Program-made: the position numbers and the translations under genes
The notes under the pieces: generated by a model
Databases searched by the model: none
Seen by the model: only the letters and a program-made list of their open reading frames with translations
Told to the model about the DNA's origin: nothing
Source of the DNA: Streptomyces atroolivaceus
GTDB taxonomy: Bacteria > Actinomycetota > Actinomycetes > Streptomycetales > Streptomycetaceae
DNA: 64,000 bases
Direction of reading: 5' to 3'
Assembly: GCF_000717025.1 (NCBI RefSeq)
Contig: NZ_JNXG01000005.1
Span: 1 to 64,000 of the forward strand
Part shown: piece after piece, positions 16,150 through 24,387 of the stretch
How positions within the stretch are numbered: position 1 is the stretch's first letter
How the letters are laid out: each line of letters starts with the position of its first letter

Positions 16150-17073
16150 ATGCAGCACGGTAAGTACCGGTTCATCGTGGGGTTCCTGGTAGCCCCACTG
16201 GCGTTGTACGCCATCTTCGTCATCTGGCCCTTCGCCCAGTCCATCTACTACTCGTTCACGGACTGGACCGGACTGAGCCCGGACTTCCAGATGGTCGGCT
16301 TCGACAACTACAGCCGGATGCTCGACGACGACATCTTCTGGAAGTCACTGCAGCACAGCGTGCTGCTGGCGCTGCTGCTGCCGCTGGTGACGCTGGGCCT
16401 CGCGCTCTTCTTCGCCTTCATGCTCAACGTCGGCGGCCGGCGGCGTAAGAACGCCGCGGTCGCCGGCGTGCGGGGCTCCTCGTTCTACAAGGTCGCCTAC
16501 TTCTTCCCCCAGGTCCTGTCGATCGTGATCGTCGCCCTGCTCTTCCAGTTCGCGTTCAACCCGACGTCCGGAATGCTGAACGAGACACTGAAGGCCGTCG
16601 GCCTCAAGAGCCTTCAGCCGGACTGGCTGGGCGACCCCGATCTGGCGCTGTACTGCGTGATGGTCGTGCTGATCTGGTCGACGGTCGGGTTCTTCGTCGT
16701 CCTCTTCTCCGCCGGGATGGCTTCGATCCCGAAGGACTTCTACGAGGCGGCCCTCCTCGACGGAGCGAGCCGCATCACCACGTTCTTCAAGATCACACTG
16801 CCGCTGCTCTGGGACACCGTGCAGTCCGGCTGGGTCTACATGGGCATCCTGGCACTCGGGGTGGAGGCCTTCACCGCCGTACAGGTCATGACGGTCGGAC
16901 CGGGCGGTCCCGACTACTCCACCACCGTCCTGCCGCTGTACGTCTACCAGACGGCCTTCCGGGACGCCCAGGCCGGCTACGCGACCACCATCGGCGTCGG
17001 GCTGCTCATCGTCACCATGCTCTTCGCGGCCGTCGTGATGCGGCTGGGCCGGCGCGAGCGGCTGGAGTACTGA
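16150..17073 (+). CDS. ngcF: NgcF: ABC sugar permease, MalF type (307 aa)
   Basis: Integral membrane component of the GlcNAc/chitobiose importer. Six TM segments: the first is FLVAPLALYAIFVIWPF and the last LLIVTMLFAAVVM. The ATPase-docking EAA loop reads EAALLDGASRITTFFKITLP, with the conserved Gly. MalF-like N-terminus with the SIYYSFTDWTG segment. Originally directly after ngcE, now separated from it by the 1.5-kb tnpB element, whose right flank resumes at 16089. Expression therefore depends on read-through or on a promoter near the element end. ATG 16150 has a weak GGGG ribosome site. Confidence 0.88.
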   Translation: MQHGKYRFIVGFLVAPLALYAIFVIWPFAQSIYYSFTDWTGLSPDFQMVGFDNYSRMLDDDIFWKSLQHSVLLALLLPLVTLGLALFFAFMLNVGGRRRKNAAVAGVRGSSFYKVAYFFPQVLSIVIVALLFQFAFNPTSGMLNETLKAVGLKSLQPDWLGDPDLALYCVMVVLIWSTVGFFVVLFSAGMASIPKDFYEAALLDGASRITTFFKITLPLLWDTVQSGWVYMGILALGVEAFTAVQVMTVGPGGPDYSTTVLPLYVYQTAFRDAQAGYATTIGVGLLIVTMLFAAVVMRLGRRERLEY

Positions 17074-17170
17074 TGCCGGTCATCCCGAGGTGCGGCGACC
17101 GGACGGCCCGCGGCGCGCAGACGAGTTCGGCCCCGGTGGCCGGCCCGACAGTTGTACGAGGTGAGCACAC

Positions 17171-18088
17171 ATGAAGGTCACTGAGATTCCTCCCGCCGTC
17201 CCGGCCCCGCGCTCACCGGTGACGAAGGAGGACGCCCCGGCCGGCGGGCCGGCGAAGAGCAGCGAGGGCAAGGTCCTCAACGTCTTCTCGCACGGTGTGC
17301 TGATCATCTGGGCGGTACTCGTCGTGATGCCGCTGCTCTGGGCGGTGATGTCGTCCTTCAAGTCGGACGACTCGATCCTGTCGACACCCTGGTCGCTGCC
17401 GGACAGGCTCCACTTCGAGAACTGGTCACGGGCCTGGAACCAGGCCCACATGAGCGACTACTTCTTCAACACCATCCTGGTGGTGGGCGGTTCGCTCGTG
17501 GGTACCCTGCTGCTGGGCTCCATGGCGGCGTACGTGCTGGCGCGGTTCGACTTCCCGGGGAACCGCTTCGTCTACTTCCTCTTCATCGGCGGGATGAGCT
17601 TCCCGATCATCCTCGCGCTGGTCCCGCTGTTCTTCGTCATGAACAACATGGGCCTGCTGAACTCGGTGCACGGGCTGATCCTGGTCTACATCGCGTACTC
17701 GCTGCCGTTCACCGTGTTCTTCCTCACCTCGTTCTTCCGGACCCTGCCGACCTCGATCGCGGAAGCGGCCATGCTCGACGGCGCCTCGCACACCCGGACG
17801 TTCTTCCAGGTGATGCTGCCGATGGCGAAGCCCGGCCTGATCAGCGTCGGCATCTTCAACTTCCTCGGACAGTGGAACCAGTACATGCTGCCGACGGTTC
17901 TGAACACCGATCCGGACGGCAAGGTGCTCTCCCAGGGCTTGGTCGAACTGGCCACCAGCCAGGGGTACAAGGGGGACTGGTCGGGTCTCTTCGCGGGCCT
18001 GGTCATGGCGATGCTTCCGGTCCTCGCCGCCTACATCGTCTTCCAGCGCCAGGTCGTGGCGGGGCTCACGGCGGGGGCACTGAAGTAG
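17171..18088 (+). CDS. ngcG: NgcG: ABC sugar permease, MalG type (305 aa)
   Basis: Second permease of the NgcEFG importer. A long cytoplasmic N-terminus (1-38, Pro-rich) is followed by six TM segments; the first is LIIWAVLVVMPLLWAVMSS with the MalG-type FKSDDSI continuation. The EAA loop reads EAAMLDGASHTRTFFQVMLP. The C-terminus ends in LTAGALK, as usual for MalG-type permeases. Lies 97 bp after ngcF on the same strand; GAGG precedes the ATG. Terminated by the hairpin at 18106-18133. Confidence 0.9.
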   Translation: MKVTEIPPAVPAPRSPVTKEDAPAGGPAKSSEGKVLNVFSHGVLIIWAVLVVMPLLWAVMSSFKSDDSILSTPWSLPDRLHFENWSRAWNQAHMSDYFFNTILVVGGSLVGTLLLGSMAAYVLARFDFPGNRFVYFLFIGGMSFPIILALVPLFFVMNNMGLLNSVHGLILVYIAYSLPFTVFFLTSFFRTLPTSIAEAAMLDGASHTRTFFQVMLPMAKPGLISVGIFNFLGQWNQYMLPTVLNTDPDGKVLSQGLVELATSQGYKGDWSGLFAGLVMAMLPVLAAYIVFQRQVVAGLTAGALK

Positions 18089-18105
18089 TCCACCGGGTAC
18101 CAGGA

Positions 18106-18133
18106 AAGGCCGCGTCCGTGAGGGCGCGGCCTT
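18106..18133 (+). terminator. Stem-loop terminator after ngcG
   Basis: aaggccgcg (18106-18114) pairs perfectly with cgcggcctt (18125-18133), loop of 10 nt, 17 bp after the ngcG stop. Confidence 0.8.
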
Positions 18134-18150
18134 CTGCCGTCGTACGAGGT

Positions 18151-18178
18151 TCAGTGGCCTCGAATCAGTGGCCTCGAA
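18151..18178. repeat. 14-bp tandem repeat
   Basis: tcagtggcctcgaa occurs twice with no gap, just downstream of the ngcG terminator. Probably a replication-slippage product. Confidence 0.8.
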
Positions 18179-18538
18179 TCGGGGTGGGCCTACCCCCGTT
18201 CCTGTATTCCAAACGGCCTTTCCGTGTGGATGTGGCATCGGTTGGAACACGGGGTCATCACAAGATATGGCCCGTACCAGGCATACGTCCCGCACCCGCG
18301 CGAACAGGACTTGATCAACAGTCAGCAGCCCGTAAATAGTGACGGCAGGTCACCTCGGTGGCTGCGACGAGCGCTTGTCGGGCGTCTGTCGGTACGGGGG
18401 CCAGGGGGGATCCTCGCCATCTGCGTGAGCGCATTCGACGTGGTGGCGGACCGCGAGTCGCATCGACATCCGCCGGGCGGAACCCTCTCCTTCGCGTGCT
18501 CCCGGATCCATTTCTCCGTTCCCGTGAAAGGGGAGCTC

Positions 18539-20797
18539 ATGGCTGACGAGATGGTGCAGCGGGCGCAGAGATTCATCAACACCACCTATGGCAACGGCGC
18601 CACCCTGGGGATCTCGAAGCTCGAGGAGGACGGCCGGACGAGCTGGACCGTCATGTACGCCCTCACCAGGGCGCTCCAGTACGAGATGGGTATCAGCGGG
18701 CTGTCGAACAACTTCGGCGCGGGCACTCTCGCGGCGATCGCCGAGAAGTACGGCAAGCTCGACGCGAGCACCGTTCCCTCCGCCAACTTCTGCCGCATCC
18801 TCCAGTCGGCCCTCTACTGCAAGGGGTACGACGGGGGTGAGATCGACGGCACGTACAACTCGCGGGTCCAGGAAGCCGTGGCGAAGCTGCACCAGAACAT
18901 GGGCGTCAGCAGCACCTACCCGGGCGGCGCCCTGTGGCCCAAGACGGTCAAGGGCCTGTTCAACATGGACGCCTACGTCACGGTCAACTCCGGGTCCGAG
19001 ACCATCAGGTCCATCCAGCAGTGGCTGAACGGCCGGTACGTCCTGCGCAAGGACTTCTACGTCATCCCCTGCGACGGCCACCACTCGCGTGATGTCGCCA
19101 AGTCGATGCTGTACGCCATCCAGTACGAGCTGGGCATGGCCGACGGTACGGCGAACGGGGTGTTCGGCCCCGGCACGCAGTCCGGGCTCAAGAGCCACAC
19201 GCTGTCCACGGGCAGCAGCGGTGTGTGGGTGCAGCTCTTCACTGCCGCCATGGTCCTCAACAAGCGCCCGGTGTCCTTCTCCTCCTCGTTCACCTCCTCG
19301 CTGTCCTCCTCCGTCAGCACCTTCCAGTCGTTCATGCACCTCGCGGTCAATGGCCAGGCGGACTTCCGCACCTGGTCCTCGCTGCTGGTCTCCTACGGTG
19401 ACCAGACGCGTCAGGGCGAGGCCTGCGACGGCGTCACGAAGATCACCCCGGCCCGTGCGCAGGCCCTGAAGAGCGCCGGATACAAGTACATCGGCCGCTA
19501 CCTCTACAACCCCTCCACCACCGACCTGCCCGAGAAGGAGATCCAGCCCGGCGAACTCGCCACGATCAAGGAGTACGGGCTGCGCTGTTTCCCGATCTAC
19601 CAGACGTGGGCGCGCTCGGTCGACTACTACAGCCCCGCCCAGGGCGTGGCGGACTGCGCCAACGCCGCCTACAAGGCGGAGGAGCACGGCTTCAAACCGG
19701 GCAGCCGGATCTACTTCGCGGTCGACTACGACGCGGTCGACGAGGAGGTCACGTCCCACATCCTGCCGTACTTCCAGAGCCTCAGGGCCCAGATGACCCG
19801 GATGGGCAGTCCGTTCAGGATCGGGGTCTACGGACCGCGCAACGCCTGCTCCCGGATCTCCGACGCCGGCTACGCCGAGACCAGTTTCGTCTCCAACATG
19901 TCCTCCGGCTTCTCCGGGAACCTGGGCTACGCGATGCCGGAGAACTGGGCCTTCGACCAGATCGTCACCAAGTGGATCGGCTCCGGCGACGGCAGGATCG
20001 AGATCGACAACAACATCGCCTCCGGACGCGACACCGGCCAGGGCGACTTCGACGCCCCTCCCGCGCAGAAGCAGGACATCGGCTTCGACCTCTCCTACTG
20101 GGACGCCCTCGCGGACGAGGCGACCGCCTACATGAAGTTGATCGGCAGAGGTGAGCAGTCGAACAACATCTACACGCGCAGGCAGTGCCTGGAGACGATC
20201 ATGTCGCTCGACGACGTCATCACCTCCACGGCCCGCCGCTACCGGATGCGCAAGGCGCTCATCCAGACCACCGCGTTCTGGGAGTTCTGCCACTACGGCA
20301 AGGAGGACGTCACCGCGGACGGCGGCGTCGGGCTCTACTACACCGGCTACCTCCCCGACTGGGCCGAGGGCCTGCCCGGCGTCACCCGGCTGCAGGACAG
20401 CAGCACCGGGGTCGGCCAGATACAGGGCCGCATCGGCATCCTGGCCTGGAACAACTCCATCCGCGCTGGACTGGCCGACGGGACCGTCCTCGATCCGGCG
20501 GACGTGTCCCCGAACCCGGACGCCGACCGCTACAAGATGTGGATCCAGCTCCTGGAGGACAACGCCTTCAACGTGCGCACCGTCGCCCACATCCACATCT
20601 GGGGCGCCGACGGCAAGCAGGGCGACGTCCCCGAGACCCCGCAGCGCCGGCCGGCCCTCGACTACGACGAGACCGAGATCTACGAGGTGCTGCGCCGCTA
20701 CCAGGGCCCCTCGGAGCCCGCGTTCAGCGACGCGACCCTGAGGATGCCCCTCTACCGGATCTTCGAGAAGTACAACAGCGCGATCCGGGGAGCCTGA
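18539..20797 (+). CDS. Multidomain peptidoglycan-hydrolase-like protein with DUF1906 (GH-like) domain, no signal peptide (752 aa)
   Basis: The N-terminal half (about 1-290) holds repeated helical peptidoglycan-binding-like domains (RVQEAVAKLHQNMG, GVFGPGTQSGLKSH). The middle (about 310-500) is a DUF1906/Rv2525c-like TIM-barrel domain, recognisable from KSAGYKYIGRYLYNP, YFAVDYDAVDEEV and IGVYGPRNACSRI. The C-terminal third (about 520-752) looks like a lysozyme/transglycosylase fold (TTAFWEFCHYG with a possible catalytic Glu; DSSTGVGQIQGRIGI). ATG 18539 has AAGGGGAG 4 bp upstream and gives MADEMVQRAQRF, with no signal peptide or Tat motif. Such a lysin without export signal would need lysis, a holin or a dedicated export route. 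First gene of a three-gene operon. Confidence 0.72.
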   Translation: MADEMVQRAQRFINTTYGNGATLGISKLEEDGRTSWTVMYALTRALQYEMGISGLSNNFGAGTLAAIAEKYGKLDASTVPSANFCRILQSALYCKGYDGGEIDGTYNSRVQEAVAKLHQNMGVSSTYPGGALWPKTVKGLFNMDAYVTVNSGSETIRSIQQWLNGRYVLRKDFYVIPCDGHHSRDVAKSMLYAIQYELGMADGTANGVFGPGTQSGLKSHTLSTGSSGVWVQLFTAAMVLNKRPVSFSSSFTSSLSSSVSTFQSFMHLAVNGQADFRTWSSLLVSYGDQTRQGEACDGVTKITPARAQALKSAGYKYIGRYLYNPSTTDLPEKEIQPGELATIKEYGLRCFPIYQTWARSVDYYSPAQGVADCANAAYKAEEHGFKPGSRIYFAVDYDAVDEEVTSHILPYFQSLRAQMTRMGSPFRIGVYGPRNACSRISDAGYAETSFVSNMSSGFSGNLGYAMPENWAFDQIVTKWIGSGDGRIEIDNNIASGRDTGQGDFDAPPAQKQDIGFDLSYWDALADEATAYMKLIGRGEQSNNIYTRRQCLETIMSLDDVITSTARRYRMRKALIQTTAFWEFCHYGKEDVTADGGVGLYYTGYLPDWAEGLPGVTRLQDSSTGVGQIQGRIGILAWNNSIRAGLADGTVLDPADVSPNPDADRYKMWIQLLEDNAFNVRTVAHIHIWGADGKQGDVPETPQRRPALDYDETEIYEVLRRYQGPSEPAFSDATLRMPLYRIFEKYNSAIRGA

Positions 20798-20803
20798 CCC
20801 TCC

Positions 20804-21295
20804 GTGCTCGCAGCATCGGACCCCTACCAGGGGCACGGTTTCACGGCGCTCACGGTGATCCTGCTGGCGGGCACTGCGGCCCTGTGCGGTGCCGTGGCCT
20901 TCCTGTGCTCACGGTTCACGCGGCAGAACCGCTCCGCCCGTACCCCGGTGGCCGTCTGGCGGGACCTGGCCCTGCTGTCGTCCGCCGGGGGGCTCGCCCT
21001 CTACCTGTGGGGCTGTCTGCACCTGTACCTGCTGGACCGCCAGGACCGCGGGACCCGCTGCGCGTACGTCGACGGCGTCCTGCAGCGGCCGGGGGCCGAG
21101 GCGACCGTCGGAGAGTTCGTCCCGCTGCGGCTCGTGTGCCGCATGCCCGACGGCAGCAGCCACACCGCCGTCGTCCCCGAATACATCAACCCCACCATCG
21201 CCGTACTGCTGCTGCTCGCACTCGCGGCAGGGATCGTCTCCCTCCTGCTCCACCGCAAGCGGCACGCGACCCATCGGAAGGCAGGCAGATCGTGA
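20804..21295 (+). CDS. Small membrane protein with extracytoplasmic loop (163 aa)
   Basis: Three hydrophobic segments: FTALTVILLAGTAALCGAVAFLCS, DLALLSSAGGLALYLWGCLHLYLL and TIAVLLLLALAAGIVSLLL. The region between the last two (about 82-125) has two Cys (RCAYVDG, RLVCRMPDG), so a disulphide-bonded exterior loop is plausible. GTG 20804 follows GGGGAG at 14 bp and is 6 bp from the previous stop; its own stop overlaps the next start (GTGA, 21292-21295). I recognise no family. Tight coupling suggests a shared role with the lysin-like protein, perhaps membrane passage. Confidence 0.7.
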   Translation: MLAASDPYQGHGFTALTVILLAGTAALCGAVAFLCSRFTRQNRSARTPVAVWRDLALLSSAGGLALYLWGCLHLYLLDRQDRGTRCAYVDGVLQRPGAEATVGEFVPLRLVCRMPDGSSHTAVVPEYINPTIAVLLLLALAAGIVSLLLHRKRHATHRKAGRS

Positions 21296-22053
21296 TCCGT
21301 ACCGAGATGTCCCGCAGACGTGCCCTGACCACGGCAGCCGGCGTCACCGCCGCGAGCCTCGCCACGGGCGGTGTCCTCACCACCCCCGCCGCGGCCGCCC
21401 CGGCCGCGCCAGGAGCTCGCCCCCTCGAGAACGACACGCTGAAGAAGGCGCTGAGCGACCTGGAGGGCCGCCGGCGGCGGCTCCTGACCGGCCGTCCGTC
21501 CGGCAACGGCTGGGAGATGCAGAAGGCATTCGACGCGGAGGGCGAGATCGTCACGTACTCCGTGCCGGGCACCGGGCTGACCGTCCCCCTGCGCGAGGGC
21601 GACGCCGCCGCCCTGCTGGTCCACGTCGTCCGGCGCTTCCACTACGAGATCGAGGCGCTCGGCCTGCCGGGGGAACCGACGCCGATCCAGGGGTGGGTGG
21701 CCCCCTCCGAGGTACGCGACAGTGCACAGCCGCAGTCGAACCAGGCGTCCGGCACCGCGGTGGTGATCAGGCCGGGCTCGTACCCCCGTGGGGTGCGCGG
21801 CGGCCTCACCGCGGCGCAGCTTCTCGTCGTCCGGGACATCATCGCCGACACCGAGGGCCTGGTCCGCTGGGGCGGCGACGACCGACCCGTACAGGAGGGG
21901 CTCTTCTACCTCGTGGCGGGCCCCGGCGACGAGAGGCCGGCACGGGTCGCGGCGAAGCTGCGCGCCTGGCGGGAGGCGCCCGGCCTGGGTGCCGGCGTCG
22001 TCGCTGACGTGACGGCGCCGGCCCGGCGCCGCCGCGCCGAGCGCTACCGGTAG
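21292..22053 (+). CDS. Tat-exported protein of unknown function (253 aa)
   Basis: The N-terminus has a twin-arginine signal (MSRRRALTTAAGVTAASLAT, with GTG 21292 adding five residues ahead of it; ATG 21307 is an alternative), cleavable near AAAAPAAPGARP. The mature part is about 210 residues, with a helical ENDTLKKALSDLEGRRRRLL start and a middle segment VPLREGDAAALLVHVVRRFHYEIEALG. No catalytic motif is evident. Third gene of the 18539-22053 operon (4-bp overlap with the membrane-protein gene). It could be a wall-located partner of the lysin-like protein; this is inference from context. Confidence 0.7.
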   Translation: MIRTEMSRRRALTTAAGVTAASLATGGVLTTPAAAAPAAPGARPLENDTLKKALSDLEGRRRRLLTGRPSGNGWEMQKAFDAEGEIVTYSVPGTGLTVPLREGDAAALLVHVVRRFHYEIEALGLPGEPTPIQGWVAPSEVRDSAQPQSNQASGTAVVIRPGSYPRGVRGGLTAAQLLVVRDIIADTEGLVRWGGDDRPVQEGLFYLVAGPGDERPARVAAKLRAWREAPGLGAGVVADVTAPARRRRAERYR

Positions 22054-22062
22054 GCGCCCTGG

Positions 22063-22081
22063 AGCGCGCCGACGGCGCGCT
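22063..22081 (+). terminator. Stem-loop after the lysin operon
   Basis: agcgcgcc-gac-ggcgcgct, 8-bp perfect stem, 9 bp past the stop. A second stem gcggggcgga/tccgccccgc (22111-22120 with 22129-22138) follows and may act with it. Confidence 0.65.
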
Positions 22082-22675
22082 GACGCCGGGCCCGCGCGCG
22101 GCACGGGTGCGCGGGGCGGATGTTCCTGTCCGCCCCGCACACCCGGGGCCGCACGCCTGCACGTCCGCACGCTCCCCCCCCCCGCATGCCCGCCGGCCGC
22201 ACACGGTGCGTGACTCCCGCCGGTCTTCGCCGAGCCGCGCACGGTCGCCGGGCCCCGGTGTGCGGTACCCGGGCCGGTGGGGCTGTCAGCGGTGTCCGGC
22301 GCCTGTTCAGCTCCTCTTCAACTGCCTGTCGGCGCCCGTTCCCCTTGTTCGGGCAGAGGGCCCGCGGCGCCGCGCGAAGCGCTCCCACGAGCAAATTCCC
22401 CCGCGACCCGATACCCCCTCCGTGAGGGCGCGCCCACCGGGGGAGAGGGTCGTCCGGGTGGCCTGCCCCGCACCGGCGGAGGCGGGGTGGAACGTGATCC
22501 GGTGGGCGTCCGGGATCCCGCGAAACCCGAGCCCACCGCCCTGCCGTGCTCGTCCCGACCCAACAGGCGTGTCCGCGCCCGGGTGACGAGGAGACGCCGC
22601 TCGAGCCATGTCCGCGGTGCCGCTGCGCAGACGTGGCGCCACGGTGTCGGCAGCCCCCGAAAAGGGGAGCCGGTG

Positions 22676-22771
22676 ATGTGTTCAGGCGCAAAGGTGCACC
22701 GAGAGAGATCCCGCGCTCAGGACGCGCGCGTCCTGAATGTCCATCAGGACGCAGGCGGGGCTTCGTGGTGA
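22676..22771 (+). CDS. Candidate small ORF (31 aa)
   Basis: ATG 22676 is preceded at 6 bp by AGGGGAG, one of the best ribosome sites in this gap. The predicted peptide starts MCSGAKVHRERSRAQDAR and ends in W. It spans the 20-bp palindrome at 22717-22736. It could be a leader peptide or chance; no family is recognised and codon bias over 31 codons is not decisive. Confidence 0.3.
   Translation: MCSGAKVHRERSRAQDARVLNVHQDAGGASW
22717..22736. promoter_or_regulatory. 20-bp perfect palindrome with extra half-site
   Basis: TCAGGACGCGCGCGTCCTGA is perfectly symmetric. A half-site TCAGGACGC repeats at 22744-22752. Candidate operator or RNA hairpin about 300 bp upstream of the rok gene. Confidence 0.45.
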
Positions 22772-23032
22772 GGTGCGGGCCGGCCGGCCTGTCCGGTTAT
22801 GGCTTCCGGATCCGTGAAACAGGTGAACGCGTCGGGTGCGGCCGTTCGCGCCCGCGGCCGTCGCGGGCCGCCGCGGGAGGACCGATGCCGGTGTACGGCA
22901 GGAGCCGCTTTCCTCCGGGTTCGGGGTGTCGGCGGACCGCGTCTGCCGCGTGCGCGGCCGCCTGCTCGTCCGATGCCTCCACTGCTCAGGTCTTGACGGG
23001 GGGCACCCCAAAACGCTCAGCTTAGGGTTCAC

Positions 23033-24265
23033 ATGTTGGAGAAAACGGCAGGAGTGAGTGAGTCGATGGAGACTCCGGGGTCGCAGACATCTCTGCATCG
23101 GGCCAACCTTGAGCGGGTCGTGCGTGCCGTAAGAATGGCGGGGTCCCTGACCCAGGCCGAGATCGCCAGGAGCACCGGTCTCTCCGCAGCCACCGTCTCC
23201 AACATCGTCCGTGAACTCAAGGAGGGCGGCACGGTCGAGGTGACCCCCACCTCGGCGGGCGGGCGCCGGGCCAGGAGCGTCTCCCTGAGCGGGGACGCCG
23301 GCATCGTCATCGGGGTGGATTTCGGCCACACCCACCTACGGGTGGCCATCGGCAACCTGGCGCACCAGGTGCTGGCCGAGGAATCCGAGCCGCTGGACGT
23401 CGACGCCTCGTCGGCGCAGGGCTTCGGGCGGGCGGAGCAGCTGGTCAATCGTTTGATCGAGACCACCGGGATCAGCCCCGGGAAGGTGATCGGCGTGGGC
23501 CTCGGCGTACCGGGCCCGATCGACGTCGAGTCCGGCACGCTGGGCTCCACCTCGATCCTGCCGGGCTGGACGGGCATCAATCCCAGCCAGGAGCTCGCCG
23601 GACGCCTCGGCGTGCCGGTGTACGTGGACAACGATGCCAACCTCGGCGCGCTGGGAGAGCTCGTCTGGGGCAGCGGCAGGGGCGTCAAGGATCTGGCGTA
23701 CATCAAGGTGGCCAGCGGCGTCGGCGCCGGTCTGGTGATCGACGGGACCATCTACCGGGGGCCCGGTGGCACGGCCGGCGAGATCGGCCACATCACCCTC
23801 GACGAATCGGGTCCTGTCTGCCGCTGCGGTAACCGGGGCTGCCTGGAGACCTTCACCGCCGCCCGGTACGTCCTGCCGCTGCTGAAGCCCAGCCACGGGT
23901 CCGATCTCACCATGGAGCGGATGGTCCAGCTGGCCCGCGAGGGGGACCCGGGCTGCCGCAGGGTGATCGGCGACGTGGGCCGGCACATCGGGAGCGGTGT
24001 GGCCAACCTGTGCAACCTGCTCAACCCGAGCCGTGTGGTGCTCGGAGGCTCCCTCGCGGAGGCGGGGGAGCTGGTGCTGGGGCCCATCCGCGACTCGGTC
24101 TCGCGGTACGCCATCCCCAGTGCCGCGCGGCAGCTCTCCGTGCTTCCCGGGGCGCTCGGAGGACGGGCCGAAGTGCTGGGGGCGCTGGCCCTCGTGCTGA
24201 GCGAGATGGGGGATTCGACCCTTTTGGAGAGCACCCTGCCCGGGGCCACTCCTGCCTTCACTTAG
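23033..24265 (+). CDS. rok7B7: ROK-family transcriptional regulator, Rok7B7-like (410 aa)
   Basis: The N-terminal winged helix (LTQAEIARSTGLSAATVSNIVRELKEGG, about residues 40-70) precedes a ROK sugar-kinase-like domain: VIGVDFGHTHLRVAIGN as phosphate-1-like motif, then a zinc motif CRCGNRGCLETF (Cys-x-Cys-Gly-x-x-Gly-Cys). It lies between ngcEFG and xylFGH, the position of rok7B7 (SCO6008) in S. coelicolor, where that regulator represses xylose uptake and affects carbon control and antibiotic production (established there). Start: ATG 23033 opens the frame; ATG 23066 (METPGSQTSLHRANLERV), with AGGAG 11 bp upstream, is an equally good start (399 aa). Confidence 0.9.
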   Translation: MLEKTAGVSESMETPGSQTSLHRANLERVVRAVRMAGSLTQAEIARSTGLSAATVSNIVRELKEGGTVEVTPTSAGGRRARSVSLSGDAGIVIGVDFGHTHLRVAIGNLAHQVLAEESEPLDVDASSAQGFGRAEQLVNRLIETTGISPGKVIGVGLGVPGPIDVESGTLGSTSILPGWTGINPSQELAGRLGVPVYVDNDANLGALGELVWGSGRGVKDLAYIKVASGVGAGLVIDGTIYRGPGGTAGEIGHITLDESGPVCRCGNRGCLETFTAARYVLPLLKPSHGSDLTMERMVQLAREGDPGCRRVIGDVGRHIGSGVANLCNLLNPSRVVLGGSLAEAGELVLGPIRDSVSRYAIPSAARQLSVLPGALGGRAEVLGALALVLSEMGDSTLLESTLPGATPAFT

Positions 24266-24266
24266 A

Positions 24267-24295
24267 TAACGAATGGCACCGTTGTCATCTCGTTA
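24267..24295. promoter_or_regulatory. Inverted repeat between rok and xylF
   Basis: TAACGA (24267-24272) and TCGTTA (24290-24295) form a perfect 6-bp inverted repeat with a 17-bp spacer, directly after the rok stop and about 95 bp before xylF. Candidate ROK operator; the spacing is long, so a hairpin role is also possible. Confidence 0.35.
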
Positions 24296-24348
24296 AGAAT
24301 TTACTCCTTGACGCCGCCCCGGCGGCCGAGTTGACTTCCAGCCACCTC

Positions 24349-24366
24349 GGCCGCAACGTTGCGGCC
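24349..24366. promoter_or_regulatory. 18-bp palindrome upstream of xylF
   Basis: GGCCGCAACGTTGCGGCC, perfectly symmetric with a central CG, ends 21 bp before the xylF ATG. It shares the CAACGTTG core with the GH92 operator at 12645. LacI-type operator or leader hairpin. Confidence 0.5.
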
Positions 24367-24387
24367 TCGTCAGGGAGGCAAACCCCC

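Larger units (their letters stand above)
18089..18538. other. Intergenic region downstream of ngcG
   Basis: About 450 bp. It holds the ngcG terminator, a 14-bp tandem repeat at 18151-18178, an A+T-richer stretch around 18200-18340 that probably includes the promoter of the next operon, and a leader ending in GAAAGGGGAG before the ATG at 18539. I see no gene. Confidence 0.5.
22054..23032. other. 980-bp intergenic region upstream of the ROK regulator
   Basis: The longest gap in the window. Contents: two hairpins just after the operon (22063-22081 and 22111-22138), a candidate 31-codon ORF (22676-22771), a perfect 20-bp palindrome (22717-22736) and presumably the rok promoter in its right end. 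Longer open frames (e.g. 22107-22586) are Pro/Arg-rich, lack ribosome sites and are not called. Confidence 0.55.

Noticed and set aside
20185..22053. 622-codon frame starting inside the lysin-like gene
   Set aside because: Only its last 253 codons (from GTG 21292) are a real gene with a Tat signal; the rest is out of frame with two better-supported genes.
22107..22586. Open frame in the 980-bp gap (159 codons)
   Set aside because: Pro/Arg-rich, no ribosome site, no family resemblance and no typical third-position bias.
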